A DNA stretch of 64,000 bases from Clostridium sp. 1001275B_160808_H3 (GTDB taxonomy: Bacteria; Bacillota; Clostridia; Clostridiales; Clostridiaceae): NCBI RefSeq assembly GCF_015550425.1, contig NZ_JADNAT010000012.1:1-64000 (forward strand), given 5' to 3'. Below are positions 49,401-56,472 of the stretch, piece after piece. Under the pieces are notes generated by a model. That model was given only the letters and a program-made list of their open reading frames with translations. It was not told where the DNA came from and made no database searches. The first letter of the stretch is position 1, and each line of letters starts with the position of its first letter. A program made the position numbers and the translations under genes.

Positions 49401-49483
49401 AAACTTATTATAGAATAATAAGTAAATCCAAATATTAAAAAGCAAAATACAACTATATAAAAGTTATTAACCCATTTCTTCAT
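46463..49483 (-). CDS. Large hybrid sensor kinase: 7TM sensor, degenerate kinase and receiver, active LytS-type kinase
   Basis: 1006 aa. Membrane segment about 8-28; extracellular jelly-roll 7TMR-DISM-type domain about 40-185 (GEWEFYF, RLPSNW, TYRIKI); seven membrane helices about 200-410; HisKA-like helices with Y433 where the phospho-His should be (ISYELMLPL), and an HATPase-like domain about 530-650; receiver-like domain about 680-800 lacking the acidic pocket (LLEAN) and with N731 at the phospho-Asp site; then a LytS-type His_kinase domain (H822 in KPHFIFN) and HATPase (NAIRHG, DDGIGM, GVGIKN). The live output is probably only the last module. Confidence 0.88.
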   Translation of the reverse strand: MKKWVNNFYIVVFCFLIFGFTYYSIISFTNKNNLKIENGYLNLSDVNLDEGPFCIEGEWEFYFNKLLYTEDFIDNIESFPKQYIRLPSNWAKYKDANNESLPSEGKATYRIKIKVNEEQEDIGIKLNNIWGKSKIIIKSKNNFLEENEFSNSIVRMKLFNVDDTEFEVLIQLENSNSLKSGILKSIYIGSEKSITNFRDKYLIIDISCVISFLMLAFYFFNRACQKNELILNLSLGVYSISAALFLSMSDEILITKIFSNLSMESISNLTMILGTISASSLIVYINEYYKIGLSKKIIKKFIFVYIIALIIIFSLNIFKKLDFGKMHASVGIIIILFATGIIIKSIINKIEGTRFNILALISMLLMILVGIYNTFNSKQINFLFPFYVIIFTISQAMLLSNNYFNSVKEIEKLSNELKILDKRKDDFLERISYELMLPLKGILNISNALIDGVAGTLTNEQEENIEMISATSNRLSILIEDILDYYKFTNGYIKNKREIVNVKSILFLVINIIEYSFKDKPIIIKNSMCPETITVSGDENRLKQVFYNLIDILLIFTDRGCLTIELKSIDNKAIISIKNKELYIEDGEAIINSMKNINWSNRIYTDKKRSDIGLWVSSTIIALHGGEIKFSSTRKLGTEFLIVLPVINNIDKNKEDSNIYLEESARSQKENINVNKGNSHSILLLEANEINNKVINNSLKKEGYIVNNIESSEKLLDLMDKGIKNDLLIINAFLPNTSGYNLLRKIRSKYDSISLPILMIVDKAYPENISLALYLEATDVLVEPYDISELRARVHTLIQLKDSVSALVDSEMAFLKAQIKPHFIFNALSVISSLITRNPIKAKELLLDFSDYLRNSFDFSTGDNLVALSKEIELTKAYVAIEKERFKSRLKINFDIEEDIKIKIPSLIIQPIVENAIRHGVLNKLEGGNINIIIYKESKTLIINIKDDGIGMQEEKVRKIMDGQDDKAGVGIKNINSRLIRTYGEGLEIKSIIGHGTEVIMKIPIG

Positions 49484-50033
49484 ATCTTTTTAATGCCCTC
49501 ATAAAGCTACCCTCAAGTAATTCTTTCAATTTTTCTATTAATATTTTAGGCTCTTCCATCATCCCATCTTTCATCCACTGTATTACCAACCCTGCAAATG
49601 CATGTGTATAAAAATCTGCCATGAATTTCTTATCTTTTGATTTTACGCTCATATCACTAGATACTTCATTAATAACCCCCATAAGTAAATCATTTATTAC
49701 TGAAAAAAGATACATATCTAAGTGAGTTCTACTTAATGAATTTAATGTGTTATAGCAAAATTCCTTATTATCTTCTATATATAAAAATATTTTATAAAAC
49801 CCATCGATCCATGTACTATAACTTTTATACTCTTCTATACTTTCAATAGCTTCAGTTTTATATATCCACTCTACAAGTTCATATATATCATGAAAATGAT
49901 AATAGAAGGTTTGTCTATTTACATTGCAATCTTTAACTATATCCTTTACTGATATCTTATGTAATGGATTTACTTTCATTAATTTTTTTAAAGACTTTGC
50001 CAGTGATTTTTTAGTTTGTAAAGAACTCGACAC
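49467..50033 (-). CDS. TetR-family regulator (DhaS-like)
   Basis: 188 aa. N-terminal TetR helix-turn-helix (TKKSLAKSLKKLMKVNPLHKISVKDIVKDCNVNRQTFYYHFHDIYELVEW) and a C-terminal ligand/dimer domain like the DhaS branch. The start is the GTG at 50033, 10 bases after AGGGGG; an ATG at 50057 has no ribosome binding site. Its end overlaps the hybrid kinase gene by 17 bp, so TetR, kinase and response regulator genes form an operon. Confidence 0.88.
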   Translation of the reverse strand: MSSSLQTKKSLAKSLKKLMKVNPLHKISVKDIVKDCNVNRQTFYYHFHDIYELVEWIYKTEAIESIEEYKSYSTWIDGFYKIFLYIEDNKEFCYNTLNSLSRTHLDMYLFSVINDLLMGVINEVSSDMSVKSKDKKFMADFYTHAFAGLVIQWMKDGMMEEPKILIEKLKELLEGSFMRALKRYEEMG

Positions 50034-50072
50034 TTTTTTATTTCCCCCTAAATGCATCTTTATTTGTATTAA

Positions 50073-50102
50073 AAAAGCTTCGATATAATTCGAAGCCTTT
50101 TA
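50073..50102 (-). terminator. Intrinsic terminator between a promoter and the TetR gene
   Basis: AGGCTTCGA/TCGAAGC(TT) stem with TTTTTT on the minus strand. It ends the SDR gene, but also lies just downstream of the promoter at 50119-50147. Confidence 0.9.
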
Positions 50103-50118
50103 ACATGATATACCATAA

Positions 50119-50147
50119 ATTATAGCATCACTTATATACCACATCAA
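50119..50147 (-). promoter_or_regulatory. Promoter for the TetR-kinase-regulator operon
   Basis: TTGATG (50142-50147), 17 bp, TATAAT (50119-50124), minus strand. Transcription would start about 10 bases before the terminator hairpin at 50073-50102. Confidence 0.65.
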
Positions 50148-50168
50148 CTTTATTATAAAAGTGACTAT

Positions 50169-51059
50169 TTAACTTTCTACCATTGTCCCTCCATTTACAT
50201 GAATAACTTGTCCAGTTACATAACTTGAATCATCAGATGCCAAATATACATAAGCTGGTGCTAATTCATAAGGCTGGCCAGCTCTTTTCATAGGGGTGTC
50301 CAATCCAAAAGTAGATACTTCTTCTGCTGAAAAACTAGATACTATTAATGGAGTCCAAATTGGTCCCGGCGCTACCCCATTAACTCTTATACCTTTGTCT
50401 ACTAGAGATTGAGATAATGAACGAGTAAATGTTGTTATTGCTCCTTTAGTGGATGAATAATCTATAAGTTCTTTATGTCCTTGATATGCTGTAACTGATG
50501 TAGTATTTATAATAGAGCTTCCCTTTTTTAAATAAGGTAATGCTGCTTTAGTTAAATAAAACATAGAAAAAATATTGACTCTGAAAGTTAACTCTAACTG
50601 CTCAGCTGTTATATCCTCTATACTCTTTTGAGGAAATTGAACTCCAGCATTATTTACTAATATATCTATCTTACTAAATCTTTCAATTGTTCTTTCCACA
50701 ACTTCCTTGCAAAAGTCTTCTTCACTAATATCCCCTTCTAAATTTAAGCATTCACTACCATATTTTTCTATATATCTTTTAGTTTCATCTGCATCTTCCT
50801 CTTCATACAAATATACTATTGCTACTTTTGCTCCTTCTTTTGCAAATGCAACTGCAGTAGCTCTTCCAATTCCGCTATCCCCACCAGTTATTATCGCAAC
50901 CTTATCCTTTAATTTTCCACTACCTATATAATTAGGATCATCAAATATAGGTCTTGGATTCATTATTGATTCTATTCCTGGTTGAACATCTTGATGTTGT
51001 GGTGGAAAACTTTTAACCTCACTATCACTTCGCATTTTGCCTCTATAAAATGAATTCAT
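50169..51059 (-). CDS. Short-chain dehydrogenase/reductase (general-stress GSP39/YghA type)
   Basis: 296 aa. Classical SDR with N-terminal extension PPQHQDVQPGIESIMNPRPIFDD typical of the YhdF/YghA subgroup. Cofactor motif TGGDSGIGRA (about 57-66), NNAG, catalytic S-Y-x3-K (SVTAYQ…YSSTKGA) and PG motif GVAPGPIWTPL. NAD(P)H-dependent; substrate unknown, often an aldehyde. Single gene, GGAGG site, followed by a strong terminator. Confidence 0.9.
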   Translation of the reverse strand: MNSFYRGKMRSDSEVKSFPPQHQDVQPGIESIMNPRPIFDDPNYIGSGKLKDKVAIITGGDSGIGRATAVAFAKEGAKVAIVYLYEEEDADETKRYIEKYGSECLNLEGDISEEDFCKEVVERTIERFSKIDILVNNAGVQFPQKSIEDITAEQLELTFRVNIFSMFYLTKAALPYLKKGSSIINTTSVTAYQGHKELIDYSSTKGAITTFTRSLSQSLVDKGIRVNGVAPGPIWTPLIVSSFSAEEVSTFGLDTPMKRAGQPYELAPAYVYLASDDSSYVTGQVIHVNGGTMVES

Positions 51060-51246
51060 GTAATCCTCCAGATCTATTTATCACAGTATTTATACTATGA
51101 TATCCTTAAAATATTGTTACATTCATAAATCTTTCATTATTATTATATGTTACTTATATCTTGAATTTGTTTATTAAATTATTTAATAATTTATAGTAAA
51201 CTTTTATTATTTCCGCTTTACTAGTAATCTTTTATAATAAAAAAAA

Positions 51247-51273
51247 TACTACTATCAAAACTTGATAGTAGTA
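51247..51273 (-). terminator. Terminator after the amino-acid ABC operon
   Basis: 12-bp perfect stem TACTACTATCAA/TTGATAGTAGTA, then an 8-T run on the minus strand, directly after the ATPase gene. Confidence 0.9.
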
Positions 51274-51277
51274 CTTT

Positions 51278-52018
51278 TTATATATTTCCTAAAGTACGTT
51301 TTAAAAATTCACGTGTACGTTCTTTTGTTGGATTATTAAATATTTGTTCTGGAGTTCCTTCTTCTTCTATAATACCATTATTCATAAATACTACACGATC
51401 AGCTACTTCTTTAGCAAATCCCATTTCATGTGTTACGACTAACATTGTAAGACCTGTTTCAGCAAGTTCTTTCATAACCTTAAGAACTTCTCCTACCATT
51501 TCTGGATCAAGAGCTGATGTTGGCTCATCGAAAAGAATAACATCTGGTTCCATTGATAATGCTCTTGCAATTGCAACACGTTGCTTTTGTCCTCCAGATA
51601 ATTGCTTCGGTTTAGCATTTACATAATTCTGCATACCAACAACCTCTAAATATTTCATAGCAACTTTTTCAGCTTCTTCCCTTGATCTATTTAATACCTT
51701 CATTTGTCCAACTACACAGTTACTCAATACATTATGATTGTTAAATAAGTTAAACTGCTGAAAAACCATTCCTAATTTAGTTCTATATTTATATATATTA
51801 TGATTATCGTCTAAAATATTTTCTCCATTATATATTATTTCACCCGCAGTTGGTTTTTCTAAAAGGTTTATGCAACGCAACAATGTTGACTTTCCTGATC
51901 CAGAAGACCCTATTAAGCAAACAACTTCGCCCTTATCTACTGAAAAATTAATATCCTTTAATACTTCATGAGATCCAAAAGATTTATTCAAATGTTTTAT
52001 ATCAATTACTTTATCCAT
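51278..52018 (-). CDS. Amino-acid ABC transporter ATPase (probably lysine)
   Basis: 246 aa. GlnQ/HisP family ATPase: Walker [15 protein letters not shown]-loop [15 protein letters not shown], signature [15 protein letters not shown], Walker [22 protein letters not shown]-loop [14 protein letters not shown]. Third gene of the binding-protein-permease-ATPase operon (13-bp gap). The lysine riboswitch upstream of the operon makes lysine the likely substrate. Confidence 0.93.
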   Translation of the reverse strand: MDKVIDIKHLNKSFGSHEVLKDINFSVDKGEVVCLIGSSGSGKSTLLRCINLLEKPTAGEIIYNGENILDDNHNIYKYRTKLGMVFQQFNLFNNHNVLSNCVVGQMKVLNRSREEAEKVAMKYLEVVGMQNYVNAKPKQLSGGQKQRVAIARALSMEPDVILFDEPTSALDPEMVGEVLKVMKELAETGLTMLVVTHEMGFAKEVADRVVFMNNGIIEEEGTPEQIFNNPTKERTREFLKRTLGNI

Positions 52019-52031
52019 AACGTCTCCTCCA

Positions 52032-52808
52032 TTATCCCACTACATTACCTTTTGATTTACGTAACATATCTTCAGGTCTTTCTACTTGCATTTGATTTCC
52101 TGCCATAATGTAATTATCTGGTCCATCTAACTTTCTTTCTATTGCTCTTAATATTCTAGTTACTGTATAAGTCATTATGAAATAAATAAAACATGCAACA
52201 AAGAAAGATTCAAAATATCTAAAATTATTTCCCGCAATTGATTTAGTTTGGAAAAATAACTCAGAAACAGAAATTACATTAAGAACTGATGTATCTTTTA
52301 TATTAATTACAAATTCATTTCCTGTTGCTGGTAAAATATTACGAATTACTTGTGGTAATACTACATTAATCATCGTTTGAGAATGAGTCATTCCAATAGC
52401 TTGAGCTGCTTCAAATTGTCCCTTATCTATTGATACTATACCACCTCTTACTATTTCTGACATATATGCACCTGTATTAATAGATACTATAAATAATGCT
52501 GCTACTATTTTATTTATATCTATTCCTAAAAATTGTGCAGACCCATAATAAATTACCATAGCTTGTACAATCATAGGCGTTCCTCTAAAGAATTCTATAT
52601 AAATAGAAAGAATTATATTTATGATTTTAAGAAATACTTTTTTTATACCTCTCTCTGGAATAAGAATTGTTCTTATAACACCAACAAGTAGACCTATTAA
52701 AGTTCCTATTAAGGTTCCTATTATAGAAATTAAAAGTGTCATACCTGCCCCTCGTAAGAACATTGGTAAATTATCTTGAAGTATTTTTATTATCCATTCA
52801 ATACTCAT
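52032..52808 (-). CDS. Amino-acid ABC transporter permease (probably lysine)
   Basis: 258 aa. HisM/GlnP-type inner-membrane permease, about five membrane helices, with [18 protein letters not shown] and the coupling loop [39 protein letters not shown] (EAA motif). AGGAGG precedes the ATG. A hairpin lies in the 75-bp gap after the binding-protein gene. Confidence 0.93.
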   Translation of the reverse strand: MSIEWIIKILQDNLPMFLRGAGMTLLISIIGTLIGTLIGLLVGVIRTILIPERGIKKVFLKIINIILSIYIEFFRGTPMIVQAMVIYYGSAQFLGIDINKIVAALFIVSINTGAYMSEIVRGGIVSIDKGQFEAAQAIGMTHSQTMINVVLPQVIRNILPATGNEFVINIKDTSVLNVISVSELFFQTKSIAGNNFRYFESFFVACFIYFIMTYTVTRILRAIERKLDGPDNYIMAGNQMQVERPEDMLRKSKGNVVG

Positions 52809-52847
52809 TTCAATCCTCCTAAAATAAAAGCAAGTTATAAGTTTAGG

Positions 52848-52873
52848 ATGGGTTATAAAATATAATAACCCAT
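52848..52873 (-). repeat. Intercistronic hairpin between binding-protein and permease genes
   Basis: 9-bp arms ATGGGTTAT/ATAACCCAT without a strong T run. Such hairpins usually stabilise or partly end the binding-protein mRNA so that it is made in excess. Confidence 0.55.
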
Positions 52874-52883
52874 TCTATAAAAT

Positions 52884-53708
52884 TTATTGAGCTGCTGGTT
52901 GATTTTTAACAGCATCCCCCATTATATTTACTTGCTCTTCTTCTGATATTCCTGATAAAATTTCATTTACTTTTTCTGTTAAATCACTATTCTTTTTGAT
53001 ACCTACTGCTGTTTGTGTATCCTCTGGATTAGTGACAAAACCATCTTGAAGTTCAATCATTTTAAAGTTTCCATTTGCTGATTGAGCACTTACAGCCTCT
53101 GGCTTTTCAGATACATATGCATCAATAACACCTGATTCAAGAGCCACTCTCATAGCTGGAAAATTATCCATAGCTTCTTGTTTTTTTACACCTTCAATTT
53201 GATCTATTACTGAATAATGGAATGTATTTAATTGAGCTGTAACCTTTGCTCCATTAAAATCTGCTAAAGTTTTAGCATTTTCATACTGCCCATCATTCTT
53301 AACAACTAGAACTAATTGTGATTGATAATAATTATTTGAAAAATCAATAGTTTCTCTACGTTCTGCTGTAGGAGACATACCTGCTATTATTGCATCTATT
53401 TTCCCTGAAGTTAATGCAGGTACTAGCCCGTCCCATTCAGTTTTAACAATTACTAACTCTTTACCTAATCCTTCTGCTATTTTCTTTGCAATTTCAACAT
53501 CATATCCACCTGCATACTCTGAACTTCCTTCTATTTTCACTGCTCCATTTGAATCATCCATTTGTGTCCAGTTAAATGGTGGATATCCCGCTTCCATACC
53601 TACCCTAAATACATTTTCATTTTTTTCTGACTTTCCTGAGCCACAACCTGTTAGTATTAGCATTGCTACTAATGATAGTGAAATTAATAATGATAGTTTT
53701 TTCTTCAT
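52884..53708 (-). CDS. Amino-acid ABC transporter binding lipoprotein (probably lysine)
   Basis: 274 aa. Lipoprotein signal peptide with lipobox LILTGC (Cys22). The mature part is a family 3 binding protein: FRVGMEAGYPPFNWTQ, GGYDVEIAKKIAEGLGKELVIV, WDGLVPALTSGKIDAIIAGMSPTAERRETIDFSNNYY. First gene of the operon, placed directly after a lysine riboswitch leader (53736-54039). AGGAGAGG ribosome binding site. Confidence 0.93.
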   Translation of the reverse strand: MKKKLSLLISLSLVAMLILTGCGSGKSEKNENVFRVGMEAGYPPFNWTQMDDSNGAVKIEGSSEYAGGYDVEIAKKIAEGLGKELVIVKTEWDGLVPALTSGKIDAIIAGMSPTAERRETIDFSNNYYQSQLVLVVKNDGQYENAKTLADFNGAKVTAQLNTFHYSVIDQIEGVKKQEAMDNFPAMRVALESGVIDAYVSEKPEAVSAQSANGNFKMIELQDGFVTNPEDTQTAVGIKKNSDLTEKVNEILSGISEEEQVNIMGDAVKNQPAAQ

Positions 53709-53735
53709 AGTAAATCCTCTCCTTTTTTTTATAAT

Positions 53736-54039
53736 AAAAAAACCAACCCTAAATTCTTGGGTTGGTGCTATCTTAAATATTCAGATAAGATTCTATAAAA
53801 AAATAACTGAGCAAAGCTCAGGTTTAATCTTACAGATAACCTAATCCTCATCTTTCCCATTTGAGATAGCACAACTTAATAAACCGGGACGTTTATTAAG
53901 ACAGTCCTGCAGTTCTTAACTGCAGACCCAGCAAGCAATATCGAGAAATATTACAAGCTTCGGCAAAATTTCCTTCTCCATAGTTTCATAGCATTCTCAA
54001 GCTCCACTAAAGACTGTTAAATTTTGCGCCTCTACCTCA
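53736..54039 (-). promoter_or_regulatory. Lysine riboswitch (L box) upstream of the amino-acid ABC operon
   Basis: Aptamer 53862-54039, minus strand: TAGAGGCGC, GGAGAAGG, GCCGAAGC, GCTGGGT, GGACTGTC, GTGCTATCTC in the right order. P1 is TGAGGTAG (54032-54039) with CTATCTCA (53862-53869). Two terminator hairpins follow: CTGAGC/GCTCAG with TTATTTTTTT (53797-53821) and CCAACCC/GGGTTGG with T7 (53736-53765). AGATAGCACCAAC (53761-53774) can pair with the 3' P1 strand GTTGTGCTATCT, giving an antiterminator. Confidence 0.82.
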
Positions 54040-54073
54040 CATATAAAAGTGAGGCATTTATTAAATTATATAT

Positions 54074-54102
54074 AGTCTATACCTTTTTGTTTTAGCTGTC
54101 AA
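54074..54102 (-). promoter_or_regulatory. Promoter of the lysine-riboswitch ABC operon
   Basis: TTGACA (54097-54102), 17 bp, TAGACT (54074-54079), minus strand, 35 bp before the aptamer. Confidence 0.65.
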
Positions 54103-54119
54103 TATATACTTCGCAATTT

Positions 54120-54310
54120 TTCTAAATATTATAAAAATTACTATAAATGACACGATACAAAATCTCTATCTCCAGAGGACTAGTTATAATTCTACAGTTT
54201 CCTCTGATTTTTATGCAAAATAATAATTTTTTTAATGAGGCATAAAATCCCACTACACTTTAACAGGTGCTCTCGCCAAAGCCTACTATTAAGCCTACTA
54301 TTATTTTGAT
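54120..54310. other. Non-coding segment of unusual composition
   Basis: Richer in G+C than the flanks. It contains CAGAGGA/TCCTCTG arms (about 54173-54220) and a perfect 12-bp tandem duplication AAGCCTACTATT (54279-54302). No gene or known RNA recognised. Confidence 0.4.
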
Positions 54311-54367
54311 AAAAAATAATACTCTACAGAACAGACTTTTCTACAGTCTATTCTATAGAGCATTTTT
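54311..54367. terminator. Terminator after the MefA-like gene
   Basis: 16-bp stem (54322-54337 with 54345-54360, two G-U pairs) with A/T tracts on both sides. Confidence 0.85.
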
Positions 54368-54424
54368 TACTTTTAAACAACTTAACTTTCTTATAAATAT
54401 ATTATTGTTATCTAATTAAATTGT

Positions 54425-55654
54425 TTAATTTAATCTTTCTCCGGCTTCTATTAACACATTATCTTTAAACATAAAAACACTTTGAACAAACAAGAATATT
54501 CCTGTGATTATAAGTAACCATTCTATTTTTATAACATCTGCTAGAGGCCCAAATATCATCATACCAGCTGGCATCATAATACTTGAAATCATTCCAAGTA
54601 CTCCAAAAACTCTTCCTTGAAAATCTGGTTCTACCTTTTCTTGTAATAAAACTGTTGATGGCGTATTAAAAATAGGCATAGCCACTCCCACAATAGCCAT
54701 AATAGCTAAATATAGCCAAAATATTGGAATAACACCTAAAAGAAATGTACCAAGTCCTATAATACCAGTGGATAAAATCATAGTATATACTCTATTCTTG
54801 AATCCTCCCCAAGATGCCATAATTATACCACCAACCATCATTCCTACTGAGAATGTAATTTCTATAGCTGTTAGTCTCCAAATATCATTTCCAAAACTAC
54901 GAGTTACTTGTAATGGCGTTAAAAAAGAAATTGGTGCTGCTAAAATAAAGAAAATAGTACAAAATAAGAAGAACTTTTTTACATAGCTGTGGTTCTTAAT
55001 GTATTTAACACCTTCTTTCATATCATCAAAATAGCTATTATGCTGCGCTTCCAAAGCTTTAGAATGAGCTTTCACCTTAAGGAAAATTAACAATGTAAAA
55101 ACAGCTATCATTGCAGTTATAACATCTATAAAGAATATTGTTTCAATTGTAGCTATACTCAATAATGCTCCACTAAGCATAGGACATATTAGCATTGTTA
55201 ATGATTGTATACTACTATTTATTCCATTTATTTTACTAAGCTTATTTTCTGGTACAATTTGTGGTATAAAGGAGCCAACTGCCGGTGTTTGAACTCCTGT
55301 TCCTAATGATCTTATAGCTAAAACTAAAAATAACATCCAAGGAGAATCATAACCTAGAAGAAATATTATAGCTAAAATTAATGTAGATATTGCTATCAAA
55401 GAATCTGATATAACTATTAACATTTTTCGATTGTATCTATCAGCCCATACTCCTGCAAATGGAGAAATAAAAAAGGAAGGTAAAAATCCGCATATAATAG
55501 ATATTGTCATCATAGCTCCTGATTGTGTTGTTAAAGTAATATACCAAGTAATAGCGTATTGAACAAGCATTGAACCAAATAAAGATATAGTTTGGCTTGT
55601 TAGAAAAAGTATTGAATTTTTCTTCCAATCATTTTGTATACTTGTAATCGTCAT
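54425..55654 (-). CDS. MefA-like major facilitator exporter
   Basis: 409 aa, about 12 membrane helices. Similar in layout to macrolide efflux protein Mef and to EntS: WKKNSILFLTSQTISLFGSMLVQYAITWYIT, FAGVWADRYNRKMLIVISD, RSLGTGVQTPAVGSFIPQIVP, QEKVEPDFQGRVFGVLG. Probably expels a drug or secondary metabolite; substrate unknown. ATG at 55654 after GAGGTG. It is preceded by a ~300-nt leader with short ORFs and an intrinsic terminator, so expression is probably induced by relief of attenuation. Confidence 0.85.
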   Translation of the reverse strand: MTITSIQNDWKKNSILFLTSQTISLFGSMLVQYAITWYITLTTQSGAMMTISIICGFLPSFFISPFAGVWADRYNRKMLIVISDSLIAISTLILAIIFLLGYDSPWMLFLVLAIRSLGTGVQTPAVGSFIPQIVPENKLSKINGINSSIQSLTMLICPMLSGALLSIATIETIFFIDVITAMIAVFTLLIFLKVKAHSKALEAQHNSYFDDMKEGVKYIKNHSYVKKFFLFCTIFFILAAPISFLTPLQVTRSFGNDIWRLTAIEITFSVGMMVGGIIMASWGGFKNRVYTMILSTGIIGLGTFLLGVIPIFWLYLAIMAIVGVAMPIFNTPSTVLLQEKVEPDFQGRVFGVLGMISSIMMPAGMMIFGPLADVIKIEWLLIITGIFLFVQSVFMFKDNVLIEAGERLN

Positions 55655-55680
55655 ATTTATCACCTCTTCATGTTTAAATT

Positions 55681-55719
55681 AAAACAAAAAGCCCTTCCAA
55701 ACTATCAATTTGGAGGGGC
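55681..55719 (-). terminator. Attenuator hairpin in the MefA-like leader
   Basis: GCCCCTCCAAA/TTTGGAAGGGC stem (one G-U pair), loop TTGATAG region, then TTTTTGTTTT, only 27 bp before the start codon of the exporter gene. Confidence 0.85.
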
Positions 55720-55768
55720 ATACCATTACCACATAATATCATATTAAATACAGTATTGTTATACAAGC

Positions 55769-55849
55769 TTATAAGTATAATCTGTACTTTATATAAGGTA
55801 ATATAATGCTTTTTAATCCCATCCAAACTAAATTAGCAGTTTTATACAA
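55769..55849 (-). CDS. Candidate leader peptide of 26 aa
   Basis: TTG at 55849 to TAA 55769, inside the leader of the MefA-like gene. The peptide (MYKTANLVWMGLKSIILPYI, then KYRLYL) follows AGGTGTGAG at 8 bases. Such leader peptides can stall ribosomes in the presence of an antibiotic. Only position and a fair ribosome site support it. Confidence 0.35.
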   Translation of the reverse strand: MYKTANLVWMGLKSIILPYIKYRLYL

Positions 55850-55923
55850 CACTAAAACTCACACCTTTTATTCAGAAGATGCTCACCATTTTATTTGTAT
55901 TGATTTTAACTTATTGAATAAGA

Positions 55924-55935
55924 CTAAATTAACAT
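55924..55935 (-). CDS. Candidate three-codon upstream ORF (Met-Leu-Ile)
   Basis: ATG TTA ATT TAG follows a strong GAGGTGA site (55945-55951) at 9 bases, about 28 nt into the predicted transcript. The excellent ribosome site with no longer frame is the evidence. Confidence 0.45.
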   Translation of the reverse strand: MLI

Positions 55936-55969
55936 TTTATATAATCACCTCATATTTTAGATTGGCTTA

Positions 55970-55998
55970 ATTATATATTCAAAATAAAGTTGTGTCAA
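55970..55998 (-). promoter_or_regulatory. Promoter of the MefA-like exporter leader
   Basis: Consensus TTGACA (55993-55998), 17 bp, TATAAT (55970-55975) on the minus strand, 315 bp before the coding sequence. Confidence 0.85.
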
Positions 55999-56186
55999 TA
56001 AAATATCTATATAAAATCAACTATTTACTAGATAATTAAAAAAGTTTATCATAACCTTACTTAAATGCAACGACAATACTTACAAATCGAGCTATACTAT
56101 ATTTAAATTCCTTATTTATCAAAGTGTTAAAATATAAATTTTGACAAATACTATTTAATGATAGCTCAAGTAAGGAGGAAAAAATC

Positions 56187-56396
56187 ATGGCAGAAATAAC
56201 AGGAGTAGTTAAATGGTTTGATTACGAAAGAGGTTATGGCTTTATATCATGCAATCAAGGTGATGATGTGTTTGTGCATCATTCTCAAATCAAAGAAAAA
56301 GGTTCTGAAAAGTCTTTACATGAAGGCGAGAATGTAACCTTTGATATTAAAGAAAATGAAAAAGGTCCCATGGCTGTAAATGTTCAAAAATTATGA
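56187..56396 (+). CDS. Cold-shock protein (CspA family)
   Basis: 69 aa. One OB-fold with RNP1-type KWFDYERGYGFIS and RNP2-type DVFVHHSQI; binds single-stranded nucleic acid and acts as RNA chaperone. Length is normal. AAGGAGG lies 8 bases before the ATG. Single gene with its own terminator. Confidence 0.95.
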   Translation: MAEITGVVKWFDYERGYGFISCNQGDDVFVHHSQIKEKGSEKSLHEGENVTFDIKENEKGPMAVNVQKL

Positions 56397-56402
56397 TTTA
56401 TA

Positions 56403-56430
56403 AAAAGCATCTCGTTAGAGATGCTTTTTA
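56403..56430 (+). terminator. Terminator after the cold-shock gene
   Basis: AAAAAGCATCTC/GAGATGCTTTTT stem with a short loop. Confidence 0.9.
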
Positions 56431-56472
56431 AGTATACTTTTATACATTAAATTAATTAAACTGTTTTTTAAC

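Noticed and set aside
53709..54060. T-box leader
   Set aside because: No GGTGGNACCGCG-type T-box sequence. The order GAGGCGC, GCCGAAGC, GCTGG, CTGTC fits the lysine riboswitch.
54144..54300. Riboswitch (c-di-GMP-like) or 43-codon gene
   Set aside because: A CGCCAAAGCC stretch recalls the c-di-GMP-I core, but the rest of the motif order is absent. The open frame has no start site and an unnatural composition.
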